From an uncultured Lachnospiraceae bacterium (GTDB taxonomy: Bacteria > Bacillota > Clostridia > Lachnospirales > Lachnospiraceae): 64,000 nucleotides of DNA. The position numbers and the translations under genes were made by a program. Location of the stretch: NCBI GenBank assembly GCA_910583605.1, contig CAJTXN010000006.1, positions 62,001-126,000 on the forward strand, given 5' to 3'. The notes under the pieces were generated by a model. The model saw only the letters and a list, made by a program, of their open reading frames with translations, did no database searches and had not been told where the DNA came from. This document shows positions 8,081 through 16,630 of this stretch, in pieces (position 1 is the stretch's first letter; every line of letters begins with the position of its first letter).

Positions 8081-11000
8081 ATGCCGCATATTAACAGAAT
8101 CCGGGTAAATAACATAAAATATAACTTTGGAACCCAGTATTATGATGATTTTCTTATGCGTTTTTCCTGTAAAAATACAATATATGATTTGGCAAACGGC
8201 GGGGGGAAGAGCGTTTTAATGCTGTTGCTGCTCCAGAATATGATACCCAATTGTACTTTGGATGATAAACAGCCGGTTGAAAAATTATTCCGGACCGGCG
8301 AAGGCAGTACCACCATTCATTCTCTGATTGAATGGGATTTAAGCGACGCTCATATCAGAAACAATTATAGATATATGCTGACCGGATTCTGTGCCAGAAA
8401 GGCCAGGGATTTGGCAGCGGATGAACCGGAGCCGGAGAACGGGACAGAAGAAGACCAGGGTAATTCTGCTGCGATTCAGTATTTTAATTACTGCATTTTT
8501 TACAGAAAATATAATGAAAATGATATTAAAAACCTGCCGTTGGAGAAGAACGGAGAAAAGATTACTTATTCCGGATTGAAAAATTATCTGAAAGAACTGG
8601 AAAAGAAAGATTTAAGTCTGGAAGTGCGGATATTTGAGAGAAAAGGGGATTATCAGCGTTTTATCGCCGGGTACGGAATTTATGAAAGTGAATGGGAAAT
8701 TATCAGGGGAATCAATAAGACAGAGGGACATGTCAGAACCTATTTTGAAACAAACTACAAGACCACCAGAAAAGTGGTGGAGGATTTATTGATCGAAGAG
8801 ATTATAGAAAAGTCTTTCCGCAATAAGTATGCGGGAGAGGAAAACCGGGATGCCCTTGCGGAAACATTGCTGAATATAAAGGATAAGTTATTAGAACTGT
8901 CAAAGAAAAAGGAAGAGATTCATAATTATGACAGACAGATATCCATTGTGGAGGGATTTATGGAACGGCTCGGTTCCTTTAAACAATTGTATTCCGGCAT
9001 GGACAGCGCAGTTCTGAAGTTACGGAAATTATATAATACCCTGACAGCAGAAGAACAGCGGAATAAGCAGGAAAAGGAAACGTCTGCGGATAAGCGTCTG
9101 ACCCTGTTAAAGGATAAAAATGAGCTTGCCATGAAAGTGGAGACTGCAAAGGTTCTTGCAGATATGGAGGAACTGGAATCATTAAGCCGGGAACTGGAAG
9201 GAATGGAGGCAGAATTAAAGGAATATGAGGAAAAACTGAATAATATTCAGGAACAGCTAAAAATAAGTGAATGTGGAAATTATTATCTGGAATATATGGA
9301 ATACCGGAGAGAATATGAAACATTAAAGCAGGTAATCGCCAATATGCAGGAAGACAGTGCGGCTGTTATTTCGGAAATCCGGAAACTGACTGCGGTTAAG
9401 AAACAGCAGGATGCCCTTCGAAGGAAACTGCTGTCACAGGAGGAAGAGAAGGAACAACAGGCATTGGCTGATGATCAGGACCGGCTGGACCGTTTAAATG
9501 GGGAACTGAAAAAGACGGAGCAGGAGATTGCTGTCTGGGAGTATCAGATTCAAACCTGCCGGGGCAGCAGAGAACGGCTGGATGAGAAGTTGCAGGAAGC
9601 CATGGGCCGGACGGAGCTTCTGATGGCAGCGGGAGCGCCTGCGGCATTAACGGAAACGGATACCGAAATTGACAAAATCAGTCTGCGGCTGAAAGAACTG
9701 GAAGCAGAAGAAGATATTTTAAAAGAGGAAAGAATGGAAAAAAGAATCCGGCTGGAAAAACTGCGGTTTAAAATGGAAACCGCCCGGAGTGATTTCAGCC
9801 GGTATCAGTCGGAACAGGGTACGGGATTATCCAATGAAGATAAGCTGGACAAGCTGAAAGAAGTTTATGGTGAAGCGGAAATCGGGCGTCTGATGCAGAA
9901 GATACTGGAGCTGTATAGAAAGACAATAACGGATTGCCAGCAACAGCGGCAGAGTCTGGATTTAAAACAGCGGCAGATTGAAGCATTGAAACAGCGGAAG
10001 CCTATCTGTGAAAACAGGGAAGTGCTCAATATTCTTCAGTATATAACAAGGTATCACGGAAATGCAGCCATATCCGGCGCTGATTATCTGGCAGGGCTTA
10101 GCTGCGAAAGAATAATGGAAGTGCTGGAGGTTGTGCCTTTCCTGCCTTTTTCCGTAGTCATTACCAGAGATTTTGAGGAGATAGTATATGACGGGAAGCT
10201 GACGGAACTCCTCAGCGACAACGGAGCGGCAGTCCTGATTGACGGAAACGCCATTGATAAAATTACAGATAGCCGCGCTTACAGCAGTGAAGTGGTTTAT
10301 CTGTTAAAAAATAAAGATTATTATGATGATGAAAAAAAAGTGCTTTATTTAAAAAGACTGGAGCGGGAACTGCAGGAACTGGAAGCCGCATATAACAGGA
10401 AACGGGAAAATGAACAGATAATTTTAGAGGATTATGGTTTTCTGACAGGGATTTCCGGGCATGGCACTGCTGACAGCAGAACAAAACCGGAAGAAATCAG
10501 AAATGCATTAACGGAACTTGAAACGGAAGAAGCCGCCGTTTTAAACGCTCTGAAGGACGGGGATAATGTAATTGCCGCAATCCTCAGGGAAAAACAGCAA
10601 CTTGTTTCCGAACTGGATATGCTTCGTGAGAAGAAAGAAACACTTGGTCTCGTGATTAATCTTTTGGAAGAATATCAGTCACGGACGGAGGCATTGGAGC
10701 AGGCAGAACAGGAGCGTCAGCAGCTGGCGGGAATCTGTCAGTCTTCAGGGAAACATCTGGAGGCTTTGCAAAATCAGGTGGAAAACCGGAAAAAACGTCT
10801 GGCTGTTATGCAGCGGGAACAAAAGGAGATGGAGGAACGGTGGAATCGTGATTATGCAAAATATGATGAGGAATCCGAAGAGAAACCGGAAATCGCTGCA
10901 AAAAATTCCGGGTATGACGGCTTATCCGCCGGAGAAGTGGATATAAAGCTGGCGGCGTTGGTGGAAAGCCTGAATCAGGAGTATTCATCAGCCGCCGATA

Positions 11001-12535
11001 AAGAAAAGCTTTTAAGAAATTACGGGGATTCCATGAAAAAATGTATCAGCCGGATAGAATATCTGGGAGGAAATCTTTCAGAGTTTAAACAGCAGCAGGA
11101 AAGGAACCTGCTGATACAGACAGATGCCAGTCAGCTGTCAAAATATAAGGAGAATCAGAAAGAGCTTATGGAGCGGCAGGCAAAGAAAAAACATTTTGCC
11201 GACGAAAAGCGTTCCGTACGTGATAAACTGCAGGGTAAGATTACCCATGCCGTATCCATGATATCCAAAAAATACGGATATTTCGATGCAGATATGGTCA
11301 GCAGGCAGGAAGTCCGGGTATTTCTGAATCAGAATGATGCCTTATTATCTGTCATTGAAAGTCAGATGGAGCAGGAAAGTGAAAAGCTAAAGAAATTGGA
11401 ACAAAAGGACATTATGCTGCAAATGCTGAAACGGGATGCGGAGCGGCTGTTGAACCGTTCAGGGCTGAAACCATCCGCTTCTTTTGGTATGTTGGAGAGC
11501 GGTGCGGATTTACAGCAGGAATGTCAGAATATTTCAGAGCAGCTTGATATTTTTATTGAAGAACGGTTTAAACGCAGTAAAGAATTTGAAAAGGATTTAA
11601 ATCTGCTGGTGGATACATTAAACAGTCTGAATTCCCATGCCCTTGCCATGGAGATAAGAAATAATATTACCATGCCGTCAAACGCAGAAGAAACGGAGCA
11701 GCTGATTCAGACTTTTTCTGAGACCTGCCGTTATATCGGACTGGAAAAACAGAGAGTTCTGCAGGGGCTGGATGACATACAGGCAATTAAAGAGAATTTT
11801 GAAAATCAGTGTATACAGTCCTGTATTAATATACGGACCGAGCTGGAACGACTGGACAAATTATCCGTCATTACCATGGGAGATGAAAAAATCAGAATGA
11901 TTCAGCTTAAAATTCCTTATGTAAAAGAGGAACAGTATCAGGAGCGGATGTCAGATTATATTGACCATATTGCAGAAGCAACAGACGGTTTTGAAGAGAC
12001 CGGCGAGAAATTAAGATATCTCAGAAATAATCTGTGCTGGAAAAAATTGTTTTCCGTAATTGTAACGGATATGAACGGCATCCGGCTGAATCTCTATAAG
12101 CGGGAGCGGCTGGCAGACCGGTCCCGGTATCTGCCCTATGAGGAGGCTGTGGGAAGCACGGGGCAGTCCCAGGGTATTTACATACAGTTTTTGATTTCCA
12201 TTATTAACTATATATCCAGTATCAATTCCGGAAGTTCGGATGCTGCCAGATTGAAAAAGGTGATTTTTATTGATAATCCTTTTGGTGCGGCAAAAGATAT
12301 TTATATATGGGAGCCGATTTTTAAGCTGTTAAAGACAAATAATGTTCAACTGATCGTTCCGGCCAGAGGAGCGACTCCGGCCATTACCGGAAGATTTGAT
12401 GTGAATTATATTCTTGGACAGAAGATGTGTAATGGAAGACAGCAGACGGTGGTGGTGGACTTTTACAGCAGTGTGTCGGGGGAGGAACTGGAATATACGG
12501 CGGTGGATTATGAACAGAATTCGCTGTTTTCGTAG
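8081..12535 (+). CDS. jetC: JetC/MukB-like SMC ATPase
   Basis: A 1484-residue SMC-type protein: N-terminal ATPase half with Walker A ANGGGKS (38-44), a long heptad-rich coiled coil (about 290-1290) broken by a hinge-like stretch (about 640-760), and a C-terminal half with signature loop GSTGQSQG (1358-1365) and Walker B VIFIDN (D1398, N1399). The residue after the Walker B Asp is Asn, where canonical SMC and MukB have Glu. Such proteins entrap and extrude DNA loops with kleisin and KITE partners, here the two genes upstream. AAAGGAGAAG precedes the ATG. After its stop there are 302 bases without a gene and then an ABC exporter, so the JetD nuclease of a full Wadjet system is absent. Confidence 0.85.
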   Translation: MPHINRIRVNNIKYNFGTQYYDDFLMRFSCKNTIYDLANGGGKSVLMLLLLQNMIPNCTLDDKQPVEKLFRTGEGSTTIHSLIEWDLSDAHIRNNYRYMLTGFCARKARDLAADEPEPENGTEEDQGNSAAIQYFNYCIFYRKYNENDIKNLPLEKNGEKITYSGLKNYLKELEKKDLSLEVRIFERKGDYQRFIAGYGIYESEWEIIRGINKTEGHVRTYFETNYKTTRKVVEDLLIEEIIEKSFRNKYAGEENRDALAETLLNIKDKLLELSKKKEEIHNYDRQISIVEGFMERLGSFKQLYSGMDSAVLKLRKLYNTLTAEEQRNKQEKETSADKRLTLLKDKNELAMKVETAKVLADMEELESLSRELEGMEAELKEYEEKLNNIQEQLKISECGNYYLEYMEYRREYETLKQVIANMQEDSAAVISEIRKLTAVKKQQDALRRKLLSQEEEKEQQALADDQDRLDRLNGELKKTEQEIAVWEYQIQTCRGSRERLDEKLQEAMGRTELLMAAGAPAALTETDTEIDKISLRLKELEAEEDILKEERMEKRIRLEKLRFKMETARSDFSRYQSEQGTGLSNEDKLDKLKEVYGEAEIGRLMQKILELYRKTITDCQQQRQSLDLKQRQIEALKQRKPICENREVLNILQYITRYHGNAAISGADYLAGLSCERIMEVLEVVPFLPFSVVITRDFEEIVYDGKLTELLSDNGAAVLIDGNAIDKITDSRAYSSEVVYLLKNKDYYDDEKKVLYLKRLERELQELEAAYNRKRENEQIILEDYGFLTGISGHGTADSRTKPEEIRNALTELETEEAAVLNALKDGDNVIAAILREKQQLVSELDMLREKKETLGLVINLLEEYQSRTEALEQAEQERQQLAGICQSSGKHLEALQNQVENRKKRLAVMQREQKEMEERWNRDYAKYDEESEEKPEIAAKNSGYDGLSAGEVDIKLAALVESLNQEYSSAADKEKLLRNYGDSMKKCISRIEYLGGNLSEFKQQQERNLLIQTDASQLSKYKENQKELMERQAKKKHFADEKRSVRDKLQGKITHAVSMISKKYGYFDADMVSRQEVRVFLNQNDALLSVIESQMEQESEKLKKLEQKDIMLQMLKRDAERLLNRSGLKPSASFGMLESGADLQQECQNISEQLDIFIEERFKRSKEFEKDLNLLVDTLNSLNSHALAMEIRNNITMPSNAEETEQLIQTFSETCRYIGLEKQRVLQGLDDIQAIKENFENQCIQSCINIRTELERLDKLSVITMGDEKIRMIQLKIPYVKEEQYQERMSDYIDHIAEATDGFEETGEKLRYLRNNLCWKKLFSVIVTDMNGIRLNLYKRERLADRSRYLPYEEAVGSTGQSQGIYIQFLISIINYISSINSGSSDAARLKKVIFIDNPFGAAKDIYIWEPIFKLLKTNNVQLIVPARGATPAITGRFDVNYILGQKMCNGRQQTVVVDFYSSVSGEELEYTAVDYEQNSLFS

Positions 12536-12624
12536 TTTGTAAAATCCTAAGTATTCTGTATTCACATATTAAATAAAAGCTCCTTTTATCTTGTAGCTGC
12601 GATAAAAATTGACAGTAATTATAC

Positions 12625-12678
12625 TGTAAATTTTGCCGATAAACAGCAGTTATGTCCGGCGGCACCGGACATAACTGC
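12625..12678 (+). repeat. Dispersed intergenic repeat, copy A, with a 14-bp perfect inverted repeat
   Basis: The 34-nt unit (TGTAAATTTTGCC, four variable bases, then ACAGCAG-TATGTCCG) recurs at 45222-45255 and 60874-60907. In this copy the unit runs into a hairpin: GCAGTTATGTCCGG (12646-12659) and CCGGACATAACTGC (12665-12678) pair perfectly around a five-base loop. No T-run follows, so it is not an obvious terminator. It sits in the 302-base gap between the SMC operon and the ABC exporter; the rest of that gap holds the exporter promoter and leader. Confidence 0.75.
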
Positions 12679-12715
12679 GTCCACTTTGCCAATTAACAAA
12701 AACTCCCCGATTTTT

Positions 12716-12744
12716 TTGACAATTACCCAATCTTGTGTTAAACT
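12716..12744 (+). promoter_or_regulatory. Promoter of the ABC exporter operon
   Basis: TTGACA (12716-12721), 17-base spacer, TAAACT (12739-12744). The leader from about 12751 contains a hairpin of 12 bp (12774-12785 with 12795-12806, one G-U pair) before the TAGGAGG ribosome site, which could regulate expression. Confidence 0.75.
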
Positions 12745-12837
12745 GTTTACCAACAAACTGGAAACATAGAATACCCGCTGGTCAATCCCTGCCTGACCGG
12801 CGGGTTATGCTATCTTTAGCTGCAATAGGAGGTTCAT

Positions 12838-14586
12838 ATGTTAAAGACATTAGCTGCACAAATAAAAGAATACAAACGGGATTCCATATTAACCCCGCTC
12901 TTCATGCTTTTGGAAGTTATCATGGAAACCATTATTCCGCTTATGATGGCATCCATCATAGATGACGGAGTAAACCGCGGAGACATGAATCATATTTATC
13001 TGATGGGAACAGGAATGGCTGTAGTGGCAGTACTGGGATTATTCGCCGGCGTTATGGGCGGAAAGTACGGAGCAAGGGCTTCCGCCGGATTTGCAAAGAA
13101 TCTGCGGAAGTCAATGTATGAAAATATACAGACATTTTCTTTTTCAAACATTGACAGATACAGTACGGCGGGGCTGGTAACACGTCTGACTACCGATGTA
13201 ACCAATCTGCAGAATGCATATCAGATGATACTGCGAATGTGTATGAGAGCGCCGGCCAGTATGATCTGTGCCATGACCATGGCATTTTTTATTCATGCAA
13301 AGTTAGCCTGTATTTATCTGGCAGCAGTAATTATTCTGGGTTCTCTGTTAGCTGTTATTATGCTGAATGCCCATAAATATTTCAGCAGGGTTTTTCAGAA
13401 ATATGATGATTTAAATGCCAGCGTACAGGAAAACGTATCTGCCATCCGGGTGGTAAAGGCTTATGTGAGAGAGGATTATGAGAAGAATATTTTTACAAAA
13501 GCAAGCGTAAATTTATATAATATGTTTTTGAAGGCAGAAAAGATTATCATTTGGAACGCACCGCTTATGCAGTTTACCGTATACAGCTGTATTCTTCTGA
13601 TCAGCTGGCTGGGTGCAAAGACCATAGTGGCAGGGAATCTGGAAACCGGGCAGTTGATGAGTCTGCTGGCGTACTGCATGAACATATTGATGAGTTTAAT
13701 GATGCTGTCCATGGTTTTTGTTATGATAACCATGAGTATTGCCAGTGCGGAGCGTATAACCCAGGTATTGAATGAGCAGCCGGATATCCATAATCCGGAG
13801 AATCCGGTCATGGAGGTCAGGGATGGCAGCATAGAATTCCGAAACGTGGAATTCAGCTACGGATCGGACAGTGAGGAACCAGTGTTAAAAGATATCAGCC
13901 TGCATATTAAATCCGGCGAAACCATAGGTATTATCGGAGGAACCGGAAGCGCCAAGACCAGTCTGGTAAATCTGATCAGCCGTCTGTATGATGTTACGGA
14001 AGGAACCGTAACCGTAGGCGGAAAAGACGTCAGGGAATACGATCTGGAGGTTCTTCGAAATGAGGTGGCAGTGGTGCTTCAGAAAAATGTATTATTCAGC
14101 GGAACCATTTTGGAGAATCTTCGGTGGGGAAATAAGGAAGCCACGGAAGAAGAGTGTAAACAGGCCTGTATACTTGCATGTGCCGATGAATTTATAGAGA
14201 AATTTCCGGATAAGTATGATACTTATATAGAACAGGGCGGTACAAATGTATCCGGCGGTCAGAAACAAAGATTATGTATTGCACGGGCATTATTGAAGAA
14301 GCCGAAGATACTGATTCTGGATGACAGTACCAGTGCGGTGGATACCGCCACGGACGCAAAAATCCGGGAAGCTTTTGCCAGTCATATTCCGGGAACCACC
14401 AAGCTGATCATCGCACAGCGGATATCCAGTGTCCAGAATGCAGACCGTATTCTGGTCATGGACGACGGCAGGATAAACGGCTGGGGAACCCATGAAGAAC
14501 TGCTTTTGAACAATGAAATATACAGAGACGTCTACGAGTCCCAAACCGGAGGCAGCGGAGATTTTGACGAGAACGGAGGTGTGTAA
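12838..14586 (+). CDS. ABC exporter half-transporter with degenerate ATP site
   Basis: A 582-residue type IV ABC exporter half: six membrane helices (about 20-300) fused to a nucleotide-binding domain. The motifs are Walker A GGTGSAKT, signature VSGGQKQR and Walker B ILILDD. The catalytic Glu is Asp and the switch His is Gln (AQR), so this half is expected to form the non-hydrolysing site, as in heterodimeric exporters of the BmrCD, TmrAB and TM287/288 type. The partner follows after one base. Substrate is unknown; relatives export drugs or peptides. TAGGAGG precedes the ATG. Confidence 0.92.
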   Translation: MLKTLAAQIKEYKRDSILTPLFMLLEVIMETIIPLMMASIIDDGVNRGDMNHIYLMGTGMAVVAVLGLFAGVMGGKYGARASAGFAKNLRKSMYENIQTFSFSNIDRYSTAGLVTRLTTDVTNLQNAYQMILRMCMRAPASMICAMTMAFFIHAKLACIYLAAVIILGSLLAVIMLNAHKYFSRVFQKYDDLNASVQENVSAIRVVKAYVREDYEKNIFTKASVNLYNMFLKAEKIIIWNAPLMQFTVYSCILLISWLGAKTIVAGNLETGQLMSLLAYCMNILMSLMMLSMVFVMITMSIASAERITQVLNEQPDIHNPENPVMEVRDGSIEFRNVEFSYGSDSEEPVLKDISLHIKSGETIGIIGGTGSAKTSLVNLISRLYDVTEGTVTVGGKDVREYDLEVLRNEVAVVLQKNVLFSGTILENLRWGNKEATEEECKQACILACADEFIEKFPDKYDTYIEQGGTNVSGGQKQRLCIARALLKKPKILILDDSTSAVDTATDAKIREAFASHIPGTTKLIIAQRISSVQNADRILVMDDGRINGWGTHEELLLNNEIYRDVYESQTGGSGDFDENGGV

Positions 14587-14587
14587 T

Positions 14588-16501
14588 ATGGCAGGCAAAA
14601 ACAATATGGCAGCAGGAGCTGCAAAAGAAGTAGTATCAAAAGATAAAGTTTTCGGAACTGTGTTTCGGAGGCTGATGAAATATATCTTTAAAAATTACAA
14701 ATGGCATCTGGCAGCAGTGGTGGTCGGTATATTTATCAGTGTGCTTGCCAGTGTGCAGGGTACTTTATTTATGAAGACGCTGGTGGATGATTATATACTT
14801 CCGCTGATTGGCAGTGAACATTCTGATTTCAGCAGTCTGCTGCATGCAATAGGAAAAGTAGCGGCGTTTTACGGAATCGGTGTGGCCGCTGCCTATCTGT
14901 ACAACCGGATTATGATATATGTCAGCCAGGGAACTTTAAATAATCTGAGAATCGATATGTTTACCCATATGGAAAGTCTCCCAATAAAATATTTTGATAC
15001 CCATGCTCATGGAGATATTATGTCAATTTATACCAACGATACAGATACCCTGCGTCAGATGGTGGGTCAGAGTATGCCCCAATTGTTGTCAGGACTGATT
15101 ACGATTGTCAGTGTTTTTATCAGTATGCTGCTGCTGAGTATACCGCTGACAGGGGTGACGCTGCTTATGGTAATCATCATGCTGACGGCCACAAGAAAAC
15201 TGGCAGGACTCAGCGGAAGATATTTCGTGGCGCAGCAGAAAGCAATCGGTGCGGTAAACGGATATATAGAAGAAATGATGGACGGACAGAAAGTCATAAA
15301 AGTATTCTGCCATGAAGAAGAGAGTATTGCCGAATTTGATAAATTAAATGAGCGGTTGTTTGAATGTGCGGATAAAGCCAATACTTTTGCCAATGTACTG
15401 GCGCCGGTCATTGCACAGCTGGGAAATATTAGTTATGTATTATGCACCATGGTAGGCGGAGTCCTGGCGCTGAACGGAATCGGCGGATTTACCCTGGGCG
15501 GTCTTGCCAGTTTCCTGACGTTTAATAAAAGTTTCAATATGCCCATCAATCAGGTGAGCCAGCAGCTGAACAGTATTGTAATGGCCATGGCGGGCGCAGG
15601 GCGTATCTTTGCACTTCTGGATGAGCAGCCGGAAACCGATGATGGTTATGTCAGTCTTGTAAATATCAGGGAAGAAAACGGAGTGATATCGGAGTCCGAA
15701 GGCCGCACAGGAAAATGGGCGTGGAAACATGTTCATCAGGCGGACGGTTCCGTTGATTATAAGGAATTAAAGGGAGATGTGGTTTTTAATGATGTGGATT
15801 TCGGATACCGGGACGATAAAATTGTATTGCACAATGTAAAATTATATGCAAAGCCGGGACAAAAAATAGCTTTTGTTGGTTCCACCGGCGCAGGCAAGAC
15901 AACGATCACCAATCTGATCAACCGTTTTTATGATATACAGGACGGTAAGATACGATACGACGGAATCAACATAAATAAAATTAAGAAGGCGGATTTAAGG
16001 CGTTCCCTGGGAATCGTGCTTCAGGATACCCATCTGTTTACCAATACGGTCATGGAAAATATACGGTATGGAAATCTGGAGGCTACCGACGAAGAAGTGA
16101 TTGCAGCGGCAAAGCTGGCAAATGCCCACGGCTTTATAAAACATCTGCCAAACGGATACAATACCATGCTTACCGGGGACGGATCGAATTTAAGCCAGGG
16201 ACAGCGGCAGCTTCTGGCAATTGCCAGAGCAGCGGTGGCAGACCCGCCGGCGCTGATTCTGGATGAGGCTACCAGTTCCATTGATACCAGAACGGAAAAA
16301 ATCGTTCAGGATGGAATGGATAAACTAATGGCAGGAAGGACAACGTTTGTAATTGCCCACAGACTGTCCACGGTAAAAAACAGCGATTGTATCATTGTTC
16401 TGGAACAGGGAAGAATTATCGAGAAGGGCAGTCATGAAGAACTACTGGCTGAAAAAGGAAAATACTACCAATTGTACACGGGAAAACTGAATATGTCGTA
16501 A
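14588..16501 (+). CDS. ABC exporter half-transporter with intact ATP site
   Basis: The partner of the previous gene, 637 residues. It has an N-terminal cytoplasmic extension of about 50 residues, six membrane helices, then a nucleotide-binding domain with Walker A GSTGAGKT, signature LSQGQRQ, Walker B ALILDEATSSID with catalytic Glu, and switch His in VIAHRLS. It also has an insertion of about 60 residues between the membrane part and the nucleotide-binding domain. The pair forms a heterodimer with one active site. ATG 14588 has GGAGGTG just upstream and starts one base after the first gene's stop. A promoter for the next gene begins seven bases after the stop. Confidence 0.93.
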   Translation: MAGKNNMAAGAAKEVVSKDKVFGTVFRRLMKYIFKNYKWHLAAVVVGIFISVLASVQGTLFMKTLVDDYILPLIGSEHSDFSSLLHAIGKVAAFYGIGVAAAYLYNRIMIYVSQGTLNNLRIDMFTHMESLPIKYFDTHAHGDIMSIYTNDTDTLRQMVGQSMPQLLSGLITIVSVFISMLLLSIPLTGVTLLMVIIMLTATRKLAGLSGRYFVAQQKAIGAVNGYIEEMMDGQKVIKVFCHEEESIAEFDKLNERLFECADKANTFANVLAPVIAQLGNISYVLCTMVGGVLALNGIGGFTLGGLASFLTFNKSFNMPINQVSQQLNSIVMAMAGAGRIFALLDEQPETDDGYVSLVNIREENGVISESEGRTGKWAWKHVHQADGSVDYKELKGDVVFNDVDFGYRDDKIVLHNVKLYAKPGQKIAFVGSTGAGKTTITNLINRFYDIQDGKIRYDGININKIKKADLRRSLGIVLQDTHLFTNTVMENIRYGNLEATDEEVIAAAKLANAHGFIKHLPNGYNTMLTGDGSNLSQGQRQLLAIARAAVADPPALILDEATSSIDTRTEKIVQDGMDKLMAGRTTFVIAHRLSTVKNSDCIIVLEQGRIIEKGSHEELLAEKGKYYQLYTGKLNMS

Positions 16502-16507
16502 TTTATT

Positions 16508-16536
16508 TTGACATCTGTTTATCGGTGTGATAAACT
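16508..16536 (+). promoter_or_regulatory. Promoter of the TPR/AAA-like gene
   Basis: TTGACA (16508-16513), 17-base spacer, TAAACT (16531-16536). The leader contains a small hairpin, GACCTG (16559-16564) with CAGGTC (16576-16581), of unknown role. Confidence 0.7.
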
Positions 16537-16630
16537 TTAAATAAGTATGTACAGTCGGGACCTGGGCGCTGCGGACAGGTCAGATGTTTAATAACTGAAA
16601 AACAAAAGCGGTGCAGGAATGAGGTGCGTT

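Noticed and set aside
12646..12678. Perfect 14-bp inverted repeat considered as a terminator
   Set aside because: No T-run follows and a promoter lies close downstream; it is kept as part of the dispersed repeat instead.
16559..16581. Hairpin in the TPR/AAA leader considered as a riboswitch
   Set aside because: It matches no riboswitch class I know; a short stem only.
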